Assembly: GCF_014306105.1 (NCBI RefSeq) | Contig: NZ_JACRVF010000005.1 | Location: 186,001-250,000, forward strand | DNA: 64,000 nt | Source of the DNA: Pontibacter cellulosilyticus | Lineage (GTDB): Bacteria > Bacteroidota > Bacteroidia > Cytophagales > Hymenobacteraceae | Direction: 5' to 3' | In this document: positions 9,813-20,504 of the stretch, in pieces | Layout: every line of letters begins with the position of its first letter | How positions within the stretch are numbered: the stretch's first letter is position 1 | Position numbers and translations under genes: made by a program | The notes under the pieces: generated by a model | What the model was told of the DNA's origin: nothing | The model's database searches: none | The model's input: only the letters and a program-made list of their open reading frames with translations

Positions 9813-10729
9813 ATGCTTACCTCCTCCACTTGCTGGCAGCTTTTATTAAAACCTGCCATGGTGCTAAAGTATACATCTTCCAGGTCAGGCTCCACCAACT
9901 CAAAACCGTTTCCAGGATTTCCCTCACTATAAACATGCACAATAGTGCGCCCGCTAAACAATTTGGCAGAAATAACCTGCTGCTCCTGGGCCAGTGCAGG
10001 CAACTCATTTTTAGAGACCAATTTGCGCCAGATATGGCCTTTGAGTACATCTACAGCTTGTATCGGCTCAGCCTCGAGTAGAATTTGCCCTTTGTTGATG
10101 ATCGCCATATTAGTGCATAGCTCCGACACGTCTTCCACAATGTGGGTAGAAAGTATAACCACGCTGTTCTCTCCCAATTCGCTGAGCAGGTTCAGGAAAC
10201 GCACGCGCTCAGCCGGGTCCAGGCCTGCCGTTGGCTCGTCAACTATAAGTAGTTTGGGATTGCCCAGCAACGCCACAGCCACGCCAAAGCGCTGCTTCAT
10301 ACCACCTGAGTAGCCACCCAGTTTTTGCCGGCGATTGTCCCATAGGTTTGTCTGCTTGAGTAAGCGCTCTACCACTTCTTTTCGGGCAGCGCGGCTGGTA
10401 ATGCCTTTCAAAACTGCGAAGTAATCCAGCAGATCCTCTGCATTCACTTTTGGGTAAACACCGAACTCCTGTGGCAGGTAACCTAACGTTTGGCGTACTT
10501 CCTCCTTCTGACGTAGCACATCTATTTCGCCCAGACGTATACTCCCTTCATCCGGGTCCTGCAGCGTGGCCAGCGTGCGCATTAGAGTAGATTTGCCTGC
10601 ACCGTTAGGCCCCAGCAGACCATACATGCCCGGCGGAATGTGCAGCGAAACATTGTTGAGTGCCTGTACCCCGTTGCCGTAAGTTTTGGATACATTCCGG
10701 ATGGTCAGGCTGATCTGGTTATTTTCCAT
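9809..10729 (-). CDS. ABC transporter ATP-binding protein, module 1
   Basis: This 306-residue ATPase has Walker A GLLGPNGAGKSTLMRTLA, Q-loop segment YLPQEFGVYPKV, signature GGYSGGMKQRFGVA, Walker B LLIVDEPTAGLDP and switch His in ILSTHIVEDV. The C-terminal 80 residues are an accessory domain ending in DLEDVYFSTM, typical of ABC-2 exporters. It overlaps the permease-peptidase by 4 bases (ATGA), so translation is probably coupled. The ATG is at 10727-10729, and a divergent LytS kinase gene starts 259 bases away. A 75-residue block from QRFGVAV to ILLEA is identical to the module 2 ATPase, although the codons differ at many places. Confidence 0.95.
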   Translation of the reverse strand: MENNQISLTIRNVSKTYGNGVQALNNVSLHIPPGMYGLLGPNGAGKSTLMRTLATLQDPDEGSIRLGEIDVLRQKEEVRQTLGYLPQEFGVYPKVNAEDLLDYFAVLKGITSRAARKEVVERLLKQTNLWDNRRQKLGGYSGGMKQRFGVAVALLGNPKLLIVDEPTAGLDPAERVRFLNLLSELGENSVVILSTHIVEDVSELCTNMAIINKGQILLEAEPIQAVDVLKGHIWRKLVSKNELPALAQEQQVISAKLFSGRTIVHVYSEGNPGNGFELVEPDLEDVYFSTMAGFNKSCQQVEEVSI

Positions 10730-10975
10730 AGTTCTTATTCTTTTGTATTCTTATTCAGGAAAAGAGAAGAGCAGCTTTATAGCACTTTCCCGCTCATTTG
10801 CAGAATAAAGGAAAAAGGGCACCACTGGAAATCAAAAAGCGATATGCTACTGCTGTAAAGTAATCTACCAACGGCTGCTTTGCTTCCGCCAAAGTACTTG
10901 CAGGCCAAACAGGCGTGTTCGTAGATTGGTATCAGGCACCTGCCGAGTAAGTAAAGAGAAAATGGCCGGAAAAAA

Positions 10976-10983
10976 TATCTTTG
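10976..10983 (+). promoter_or_regulatory. -7 promoter element immediately before the module 1 lytS-like gene
   Basis: TATCTTTG matches TAnnTTTG perfectly and ends only four bases before the ATG at 10988, so transcription would start at or next to the start codon. No clear TTG -33 box is seen at the normal distance. The module 2 kinase gene has its -7 element at exactly the same distance. Confidence 0.45.
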
Positions 10984-10987
10984 TTTT

Positions 10988-12025
10988 ATGGAGAGAGTGA
11001 AAAAGATTTTTGTGCTGGTCCATCTCGTACTTTGGACGCTGTTTACCATGCTGGCTAGCTTGCAGCTAAGCAGCGAAGGCGACCGCTGGCCTACCTTAAC
11101 TACTGGTTTCATCCTGACATGCTTGCTTGTTTTTTACGGCAATTTCTATCTGCTTACAAGCTATTCGGGTAAGAAGAACAGAAAAGCATACTACCGTAAG
11201 CTCATAGCCATCATGCTAATAGGTCCTCTGCCCTTTGTGTATTTACATCCAAGAGCATTCGAGGAATGGGAAAATCCCTATGGGTATTATTTGATGACCT
11301 TGGTTACTATCGTACCTGTCTTTACATTTCTAGGATGGTTGGCCAGGATTACAGAGAACCTGGTACTTAATACCATCAAAAAAGAGCAACTGGAAAAACA
11401 GGCCGTAGAAGCTGAGTTACACTACCTGAAGGCACAGATCAACCCGCATTTTCTGTTCAATACACTTAATAACATCCATACCTTGGTTTATAAGCAGGCT
11501 CCGGCAGCACCTGAAGCTGTACTTCATCTGTCTTCCCTGATGCGCTACATGATCTATGAGTCAAACTCCGCCACCGTACCCCTATCAAGAGAAATGAACT
11601 ACCTTCAGGATTACATGAGTCTGCAGCAACTACGGTATAAAAACAGCCCGGTGGTAGATATGGAAGTAGAAGGAGACATAACTTCCGGCCACATTGCCCC
11701 GCTGCTATTCATCCACCTTCTGGAGAACGCCTACAAACACAGTCCTGCCCGTTTAGAACCTAGTGCAATAAAAGTGCGTGTGACTTTAAAAGAAAATACC
11801 CTTACCTTGAGTATAGAAAACCCAATCAATAAAATTTCGCGAAATACGTTGGAAGAACCCGGCGGTATTGGGTTACCAAATGTTAAGAAGCGACTAGCGT
11901 TACTGTACCCAGATCAGCATAGCCTGGAAATCAGCAGTACAGACGAACTGTATAACGTAACTTTAGTGATTCACAATCTTCAGACACAGGTTCATGAAAG
12001 AGAAGCTCAGCTGCTATATAATTGA
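10988..12025 (+). CDS. LytS-type sensor histidine kinase, module 1
   Basis: At 345 residues, the first 130 form four hydrophobic helices (for example LVLWTLFTMLASLQL and LVTIVPVFTFLGWLA), giving a membrane sensor without a large external domain. After a short linker comes the His_kinase/HATPase core of the LytS/YehU type, with the phospho-acceptor motif QINPHFLFNTLNNIH, the N-box LLFIHLLENAYKHSP and a final GGIGLPNVKKRL G-box. It should phosphorylate the LytTR regulator, whose start lies 32 bases inside this gene's end. The gene is divergent from ABC/peptidase module 1, which suggests it senses a transporter substrate or transporter activity. The ligand is unknown. Confidence 0.92.
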   Translation: MERVKKIFVLVHLVLWTLFTMLASLQLSSEGDRWPTLTTGFILTCLLVFYGNFYLLTSYSGKKNRKAYYRKLIAIMLIGPLPFVYLHPRAFEEWENPYGYYLMTLVTIVPVFTFLGWLARITENLVLNTIKKEQLEKQAVEAELHYLKAQINPHFLFNTLNNIHTLVYKQAPAAPEAVLHLSSLMRYMIYESNSATVPLSREMNYLQDYMSLQQLRYKNSPVVDMEVEGDITSGHIAPLLFIHLLENAYKHSPARLEPSAIKVRVTLKENTLTLSIENPINKISRNTLEEPGGIGLPNVKKRLALLYPDQHSLEISSTDELYNVTLVIHNLQTQVHEREAQLLYN

Positions 12026-12722
12026 CGATGAGCACCTGGCTCAGGAAATACTGGAAGAATATGTAGCGAAGGTTCCGTTCCTAGAACTGAAAGGCACCTT
12101 CATGAGCCCTTTGGAAGCAGCCGCCCAAATGGACCAGGATAAACCCGATTTGCTTTTTCTAGACATTAACATGCCGGACCTGGACGGGCTCAGCTTTATA
12201 CCCATGCTGAACCCAAAGCCCATGATTATCCTGACCACAGCTTATGATCAGTATGCATTAAAAGCCTTTGAGCTGGAAGTGAAGGATTACCTGGTAAAGC
12301 CTTTTTCCTTTGAACGTTTTTATAAAGGTGTGCTTCGTCTATACAAGGAGCAGAGCAGCAGACAGCAACCGGAAAAGAAGGAAAGCATAGCCGAGCCGAA
12401 GCTTGAGCAGGAATACATTTTCTTGAAAGTTGGCCATCGTATCCAAAAGATTTCCACTCGCGACATACTGTTTGTGGAAGGCATGAAGGACTACCTGAGA
12501 ATTCACACGACTAAAGATAAGATCATGACCTTGCTCAGCTTCTCAAAACTGGAAGAACTGCTGCCAGCTCAGGAATTTTCTCGCGTACATAGGTCCTTTA
12601 TGGTTGCAATCGATAAGATAGATCACATAGAAAAGAATAGAATCTGGATAGCAGATCAGGTTATTCCAATTAGTGATACCTATAGTGATAACTTTTACAA
12701 AAAGCTGAGGGGTATAAACTAA
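11994..12722 (+). CDS. LytTR-family response regulator, module 1
   Basis: This 242-residue regulator has a CheY-like receiver (residues 1-120) with acidic pocket IIDDEH, phospho-acceptor Asp in LLFLDINMPDLDG and the Lys of DYLVKPF. A charged linker (about 120-135) leads to a LytTR DNA-binding domain with HRIQKISTRDILFVEGMKDY, FSRVHRSFMVAIDKID and the C-terminal IPISDTY segment. LytTR proteins bind tandem direct repeats spaced by two helical turns. No such repeat was found in the intergenic region of module 1, so its target site is unknown. It overlaps the kinase gene by 32 bases and is co-transcribed. Confidence 0.94.
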   Translation: MKEKLSCYIIDDEHLAQEILEEYVAKVPFLELKGTFMSPLEAAAQMDQDKPDLLFLDINMPDLDGLSFIPMLNPKPMIILTTAYDQYALKAFELEVKDYLVKPFSFERFYKGVLRLYKEQSSRQQPEKKESIAEPKLEQEYIFLKVGHRIQKISTRDILFVEGMKDYLRIHTTKDKIMTLLSFSKLEELLPAQEFSRVHRSFMVAIDKIDHIEKNRIWIADQVIPISDTYSDNFYKKLRGIN

Positions 12723-12806
12723 ATAGCCCGATATGTCTTCGAAAGAGAATAAATAGTGTTTAACGCCAACCAAAGCAGGGTAAATGGCACAACAACTTGG
12801 TCTAAT

Positions 12807-12838
12807 AAAAAACCTCCAGTTGATGCTGGAGGTTTTTT
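12807..12838. terminator. Bidirectional terminator between lytR-like gene and PLP enzyme gene
   Basis: A perfect 13-bp stem (12807-12819 with 12826-12838, loop of 6) with A6 and T6 at its ends serves both the plus-strand regulator gene and the convergent minus-strand PLP enzyme gene. Confidence 0.85.
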
Positions 12839-12937
12839 CATCTAATGTCGGAAAGTAATTTTGATGATTCCGAAAGAATATATTGAACAAGTCAAACTTC
12901 TGTATCCGTACCCGAAGGTACTTGTATAAAACCAAAG

Positions 12938-14782
12938 TTAAATCTGCTCAACGAAATCTAAGAAGACCTTTTTATGGCGTTCAAGGCCCATATTAGGGGA
13001 CAGTGATACCCGGGCAATGTAATCTTTATCGTCTTCTTTAGTCGTTCCTTGCGTGGAAGTTGCAGGTATCGTCCAGTAACATCCCTTTAACTGCCCATAG
13101 CTCACACAGTATTTACTTTCATCAGGGATTTCATTGATCATTAAATTGATCAACTTGTTATTCAATGCTCTCTTGTAAGATTCCCTTTCTTCATCCGTAT
13201 TACCTTTGGTAGGAAGGTCCAGTGAAAACACAGATGGAGTAAATCCTTGCTGAGCCAATTCTTCTGAAACAAAGTTTATTTTTGCCTCCGGTAAAGCTTC
13301 TTTGATAAAGTTTACAAACTCACGCGTATTCTTATAGGCATCTGCAATCCTTTGATTCATGGAAGGCAATTGCTCTGCGAGTATTTCGACTTGAAGATCA
13401 GTCGCCTCGTTATCACAAAGTATGAGGTGCTGTTCTATTTTATCCAGCAAAGCTTCAGCTTTTGTGTTTGCTACACAATAGCCGGCAGTAGCTTTTCCGC
13501 CACTCGGGAATTTCGATCCGCTAACATAAGAAATAGCCCTGACTGTTGAGAGTATTCCGTCTCTGCTTACAAATTGTACATTAGGACAGAAGGTTTGGTC
13601 TAAGATAAAAACCGGATCAACAGCAACTTCACCGGTCGCAGTCTTACGCTTTTTGCTCAGCACATCCCTCAGCTTTGTAAGGTCAGGAACTTCTACTCTG
13701 GGGTTGGTTGGAATTTCAGCGATGATGTAAGGTACAGCATCCTGACTGGCAATTTTCTCCAAAACAGTATCTATACTTTGGACCATATCATGATCCCTGT
13801 CAACAGGCAAATCCACCACTTCAACATTATCCAGACAAGCGGCTACCCTTCTTGCCTGGTCGTTTGTTCCTCCATAGCAGTTTGGAGGAACAACAAATTC
13901 TATGTCTTTACCTGTATGATTTTCCAGCGCATCGTGAACGAGTCCCATCATGATAGCATATTGAACAGACAGGCCGGAAGAGCCAACCAGAGCTTTTGTA
14001 TTTGTGCCGGTGATTTCTTTTATCAAATTCTGGACACGAGCTTTGTTTGCTGCTGTATCACTTTTCTGATTAGCATTGGCAGATTGGCCGGTCAACATTT
14101 TTAAGGCAGTAAAACAATTGGCTGGGGTCATAGCAATTGTTTCTCTTCTTCTTACATGCTGAATCTCTGAAATGTAATTTGCATTCTGCTCCCCATTTAC
14201 CAATAAAATGCTTCCGAGGCGAGAATATATACTTAGATAGAAATCAATATTTGGGATGAGGTTAACTTTGCCAATTTCATCTTCCTGTGAAACGAAAACG
14301 GTGCTGCCATCAAAATCAGAAATCTCTTCTAAACTCTCGACTTGCTTTAACTCAAAATGATAACCATAAACGCGCCTTATTACTTCAGCATCAAAAATTT
14401 CAGGTAACTCGCCGGTGTAAAGTATCTGCGTGTTCTTTTGATCCAATAAGTTTTTCCTCAGTACTGCTAGAATTGGAACTGTTCTGGACGAAAAACTTAT
14501 AACATGTTCTGGTTTAAGATTATTTAATTTAGCAATTGCCCATTCCAGCACTGAAGATAACGGATGACCTAACCGGATGTAATCAAAAGCAGTGGGTAGC
14601 TCGCTGAGCGCTGATGTTTCTGCATTTTGCTCTTCGAATAGACTTTCAAACTGTTCTAAAAATTGTATTTTGGCTAATTGTTCGTTATAAATATCCAATC
14701 GATGGGTTGTTAGCCTCAACCAATCAGTTGGCATGTTTTCTAATACATCTTCAATATAATCTAGCACTTTACTGCCTTCCAT
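12938..14782 (-). CDS. Cys/Met-metabolism PLP-dependent enzyme with long N-terminal extension
   Basis: At 614 residues this is about 200 longer than ordinary bacterial cystathionine gamma-synthase-fold enzymes. The catalytic part starts near residue 260: GSSGLSVQYAIMMGL (cofactor phosphate loop), PPNCYGGTNDQARR, the Asp of FILDQTFCPNV, and YVSGSKFPSGGKATAGY, where Lys424 is the likely Schiff-base lysine. The C-terminal part has ISL-type strand ARVSLSPNMGLE. The N-terminal 200 residues are conserved-looking but not recognised; fungal cystathionine gamma-synthases have comparable extensions. The reaction is probably gamma-replacement or elimination on a sulfur amino acid, but substrate residues cannot be assigned. 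The gene stands alone and has normal composition. Confidence 0.75.
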   Translation of the reverse strand: MEGSKVLDYIEDVLENMPTDWLRLTTHRLDIYNEQLAKIQFLEQFESLFEEQNAETSALSELPTAFDYIRLGHPLSSVLEWAIAKLNNLKPEHVISFSSRTVPILAVLRKNLLDQKNTQILYTGELPEIFDAEVIRRVYGYHFELKQVESLEEISDFDGSTVFVSQEDEIGKVNLIPNIDFYLSIYSRLGSILLVNGEQNANYISEIQHVRRRETIAMTPANCFTALKMLTGQSANANQKSDTAANKARVQNLIKEITGTNTKALVGSSGLSVQYAIMMGLVHDALENHTGKDIEFVVPPNCYGGTNDQARRVAACLDNVEVVDLPVDRDHDMVQSIDTVLEKIASQDAVPYIIAEIPTNPRVEVPDLTKLRDVLSKKRKTATGEVAVDPVFILDQTFCPNVQFVSRDGILSTVRAISYVSGSKFPSGGKATAGYCVANTKAEALLDKIEQHLILCDNEATDLQVEILAEQLPSMNQRIADAYKNTREFVNFIKEALPEAKINFVSEELAQQGFTPSVFSLDLPTKGNTDEERESYKRALNNKLINLMINEIPDESKYCVSYGQLKGCYWTIPATSTQGTTKEDDKDYIARVSLSPNMGLERHKKVFLDFVEQI

Positions 14783-14935
14783 AACTTTTACTTTTTAATA
14801 GGCTGTTAAGTTAAATTGCCTAGTCCTATTTTAAAAGTATTATAAAGCATTTGTTTCATTATGCTCAATATTAGAAGCCAATAGTTCCAACTCAGAATTT
14901 TAACCAGAAGATTAGCTACCATTACTGCGGCCAAT

Positions 14936-15130
14936 GTGCTACAACTTATAGCAGATAACTCAGACTATGCTACGGTTGATGTAGCACAAGAAGAAATACT
15001 GGAGCTGTGGAAAGCAAACAGTGTTTACAGCACCTATTCAAAACCTCCTGTTATCGTGGAAGAACGTTTGACAAAATTAGAGCAAACGGTACAGCAGTTA
15101 AATTTGAAGATTAAAAAGCTGGAAAAGTAG
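14936..15130 (+). CDS. Small hypothetical protein with C-terminal coiled coil, possibly a remnant
   Basis: A 64-codon frame begins with GTG at 14936; the same frame stays open upstream to about 14885 without an ATG. The C-terminal third (EERLTKLEQTVQQLNLKIKKLEK) has clear leucine heptads of a short coiled coil. The rest (YATVDVAQEEILELWKANSV) is not recognised. It is divergent from the PLP enzyme gene. No promoter match was found, and the lack of a good start codon suggests either a leaderless unusual start or the 3' remnant of a longer gene. Confidence 0.4.
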   Translation: MLQLIADNSDYATVDVAQEEILELWKANSVYSTYSKPPVIVEERLTKLEQTVQQLNLKIKKLEK

Positions 15131-15265
15131 TATTGACTTACACAATAACAATCAGATAATTCTTCAGCGATCGATAAAGTCTGACCAAGTATAAGCTTAA
15201 CATGTAACTAGCAAAAGCCTGTGCTGTTAAAGATTGTTCATCTTTCGAATAACACTTAATTGCAG

Positions 15266-15326
15266 CAACTGCATCAAAGTATAAAGGCACCCTATTTTAG
15301 GGTGCCTTTATACTTTGATGCAGTTG
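15266..15326. repeat. Perfect 28-bp inverted repeat (very long hairpin, likely bidirectional terminator)
   Basis: Arms 15266-15293 and 15299-15326 are exact reverse complements separated by ATTTT. The inner GC-rich core (GGCACCCT/AGGGTGCC) is like a terminator stem, and the outer part carries one AAGTATA (15277-15283) and its complement TATACTT (15309-15315). It sits between the small plus-strand frame and the katG stop, 42 bases from the latter. The stem is far longer than the 10-15 bp of the other terminators here. Confidence 0.85.
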
Positions 15327-15367
15327 GTTTTGCAGGGTCTGCTAAACCATACTTTATGAAACCAGAT

Positions 15368-18192
<2,825 letters not shown>

Positions 18193-19101
18193 TTACCTTT
18201 CACCAAGGTAATAGTAGTAAAACCTATCTTCATACTCTCCCCTACTTAATAATTTGTCATTATTGTCGTCCCAGCGCTCAAAGATACCGCCAGCCATCTC
18301 ATGGGTATCAATCCAGGAATTCTTGTCGATGTCCCACTCAGTATAGAAATTTAGCTTTTTTATGCCTTGGTTGAATTCATCAACATTCAGGGTACCATCA
18401 CCATTTTCATCCCATTTAGCCCAAACTTGGTCTTTAAGATTAAAATCTGTAGCGAATTTTATCCATTGAGCTTCGGTAAGGTGTAGATCTCCATCCACCA
18501 TATAAAGCAGAACAAAACTAAACGCAGCATCCGGATCTTTAGGAACTTGATAACCATACCAGCCTAAAGCGTGATCAATATTGACATAACTCGAGCCTTT
18601 GATAAACTCGGCTTTGTTTAAGTCGGGTGCATGTATGGTAAAAGTTACCGAACTTTTAGCTGTATTCTGCTTCTTGTCTACTGCTTCCAAAATAGTAGTA
18701 TAGTTAACTGCAGCGGTGTTTTGGGGCAAATTAATGAGCTGTCGGTATAGATATATTGTTGTATTGAATACTTTGTCGTTATCAAGACCCAAATCAGAGA
18801 TATCCAATACAGAATCTGATTTATTTAACGTGTCGCCAGCAGAATTTAACATAAATAGCCGCACCTCATCTATCCCTACGTTATCAGTTATACTAACCCT
18901 AATTCCAACATTTTCGATGGTGAGAAAAGTAGCATTTGCTTCAGGAGAAGTAATATTAACTACGGGGCTAACAGTGTCAGGTGCAGCAGGAGTTGTTGGC
19001 ACAGTTGGTAACGGGTTAATGGTTGGCTGAACTTCCTCATCGTCACAGGAAGTTATGGCTGAGGAGATCATAAGTAAGAGAAGTAAAATTCTGTTTTTCA
19101 T
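18193..19101 (-). CDS. Secreted lipoprotein with Ig-like domain and three EF-hand-like loops
   Basis: The signal MKNRILLLLLMISSAITSC ends in a lipobox with Cys19, followed by acidic DDEE. Residues about 45-170 resemble a bacterial Ig-like fold (PVVNITSPEANATF, VRVSITDNVGIDEVRLF type pattern). The C-terminal 110 residues contain three calcium-loop patterns: DENGDGTLNVDE, DIDKNSWIDTHE and DDNNDKLLSRGE. The first is a canonical EF-hand; the other two lack the central Gly but keep the acidic positions. Calcium binding at the cell surface is likely; the partner is unknown. I chose the ATG at 19099-19101 because it starts the signal peptide; an upstream frame adds 13 residues. Confidence 0.8.
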   Translation of the reverse strand: MKNRILLLLLMISSAITSCDDEEVQPTINPLPTVPTTPAAPDTVSPVVNITSPEANATFLTIENVGIRVSITDNVGIDEVRLFMLNSAGDTLNKSDSVLDISDLGLDNDKVFNTTIYLYRQLINLPQNTAAVNYTTILEAVDKKQNTAKSSVTFTIHAPDLNKAEFIKGSSYVNIDHALGWYGYQVPKDPDAAFSFVLLYMVDGDLHLTEAQWIKFATDFNLKDQVWAKWDENGDGTLNVDEFNQGIKKLNFYTEWDIDKNSWIDTHEMAGGIFERWDDNNDKLLSRGEYEDRFYYYYLGER

Positions 19102-19791
19102 AGCCGCATGATCTATTATATCAGGAATGACATACTTCATCCAGCCATGGATAATGGCTGTTGTTCTTGCATTAAAAAGAAAAGGAGGACTTAGGTGGGA
19201 GTCTTTTAATATGTAGTGAAGAGTCAGCTTATACTTGCAGGTCAGGTTTGGGGGAGGATCAAGAAGTTTGGGGGAGGATCAAGAAGCTTGAATAAGGCCA
19301 GAACAATATTTTACTTGATATTTCCGGAGCTCCTCCCTCTAATCCATCGCAATTTAATATCTTATACTTCATCTCCACAGAAGTATAAAACCTTCTGAAT
19401 CTTACTATTACATACGAAAATGCCATAAACACAACTAACTGTATTGCAGCATATAACTCTCATTCTACGTGAATATTTAAGTAATAAGGTTGAGTCTTAC
19501 TTTGTGCTAAGGAAAAGTATAAATTAAAATCAGAATAATGGCTTAACCTATACTTGATTAGCAGCTTAATAACATCTGTTTCATCTTTATTAAGATACCT
19601 CTGTGTACTTCTAACAGTTAACCGTACCGTTTCTTGTCACAGGTTAAAATTGCACTGCAAATGAAATTTTTAAATAAATCTCCCCTGCTCAAAATCCATA
19701 CTTATAGTCTGCGCCGTACATACAGTATGTCTATAGGGAAGCTGTCTTACCTGTAGCAGAATTAATTCTTGTTTACCAATAAGTCATAATT
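19102..19791. other. Long intergenic region with tandem repeat and five AAGTATA/TATACTT copies
   Basis: This 690-base stretch separates the EF-hand lipoprotein gene from the ferritin-like pair. It holds a 20-bp exact tandem repeat at 19247-19286 and five exact heptamers (19230 and 19363 as TATACTT, 19381 and 19515 as AAGTATA, 19549 as TATACTT). A 60-codon frame at 19216-19398 reads through the tandem repeat and is not supported as a gene. The promoter of the ferritin-like operon must lie in the right part, but no clear consensus match was found. Confidence 0.6.
19247..19286. repeat. Two exact tandem copies of a 20-bp unit
   Basis: TTTGGGGGAGGATCAAGAAG occurs at 19247-19266 and again at 19267-19286 without a gap. 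The G-run GGGGGAGG is unusual for this AT-rich gap. Confidence 0.95.
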
Positions 19792-20496
19792 ATGAAAAAA
19801 CTACAAGACAAGCCTACTGATAAAGAAGTAAGCATATCTAATAAATTGGAGGTGCCAATGCAACGCCGGATGTTTATGCGCTATGCCGGTGCGACTGCCG
19901 CAGTAACTACATTACTTTTCACAACTGCCTGCGACGATGATGACGACGAAACTGATCCTACGGCTGTTGACCTTGGATCTGGGGATACAGGTATCTTAAA
20001 CTATGCTTATGCTCTAGAGCAGTTAGAAGCAGCCTTCTATACTGAGGTGGTTGCAAAATCCATGGGTATATTTACACAGGCTGAGCAGCAAATAATGCAG
20101 GATATTAAAGGACATGAAAGTATCCACCGCGACTTTTTAAAGGCTGCACTTGGTTCTGCTGCTATCCCTAACCTGGAGGTTAATTTCAGCTCAATCAATT
20201 TTAACGATAAAAACAGCATACTTACCACTGCACGCACTTTCGAAGATTTAGGAGTAGCAGCTTACAACGGTGCCGGAAAATTCCTGGAGAGCGCCGGCTT
20301 TCTTACACTAGCAGGTAAGATCGTATCTGTGGAGGCACGCCACGCAGCCGTTATCAGAGATCTGATCACTAACGGTACGTTCTCTGATTCGGCCGATGCA
20401 AACGGCTTGGACCCTGCCATGATGCCTGCCGATGTACTTGCGGCGGCGGCACCTTTCATCAAGACTAAAATATCTGCTAACAACTTACCTAAATAA
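19792..20496 (+). CDS. Exported ferritin-like domain protein (first of pair)
   Basis: The 234-residue protein has a charged N-terminus with RRMFMRYAGATAAVTTLLFTTAC. This resembles a Tat-type or lipoprotein signal with a potential acylated Cys, followed by an acidic DDDDDE run. The rest is a four-helix bundle of the ferritin-like kind (Pfam Ferritin_2-like): NYAYALEQLEAAFY, the GHESIHRDFLKAAL helix, a LARTFEDLGVAAYNGA-type segment and VEARHAAVIRDL. Glu and His residues at helix positions could bind a di-iron centre, but function is unproven; relatives are often called desiccation-related proteins. The next paralogue begins 8 bases after the stop, so they form an operon. Confidence 0.82.
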   Translation: MKKLQDKPTDKEVSISNKLEVPMQRRMFMRYAGATAAVTTLLFTTACDDDDDETDPTAVDLGSGDTGILNYAYALEQLEAAFYTEVVAKSMGIFTQAEQQIMQDIKGHESIHRDFLKAALGSAAIPNLEVNFSSINFNDKNSILTTARTFEDLGVAAYNGAGKFLESAGFLTLAGKIVSVEARHAAVIRDLITNGTFSDSADANGLDPAMMPADVLAAAAPFIKTKISANNLPK

Positions 20497-20504
20497 GATT
20501 TGCT

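Noticed and set aside
9809-10729. Recent gene conversion between the two ATPase genes
   Set aside because: The identical protein block differs at many synonymous positions, so the similarity reflects selection on protein sequence.
10730-10987. Search for the TTCATCACAT tandem operator between the divergent genes of module 1
   Set aside because: Only a 16-base-period repeat of TTCTTATTC near 10732-10756 and scattered CAGGC copies were found; none fits the 21-base period.
19216-19398. 60-codon frame across the 20-bp tandem repeat
   Set aside because: The repeat unit shifts frame (20 bp is not a multiple of three), so a conserved protein is unlikely; no other coding evidence.
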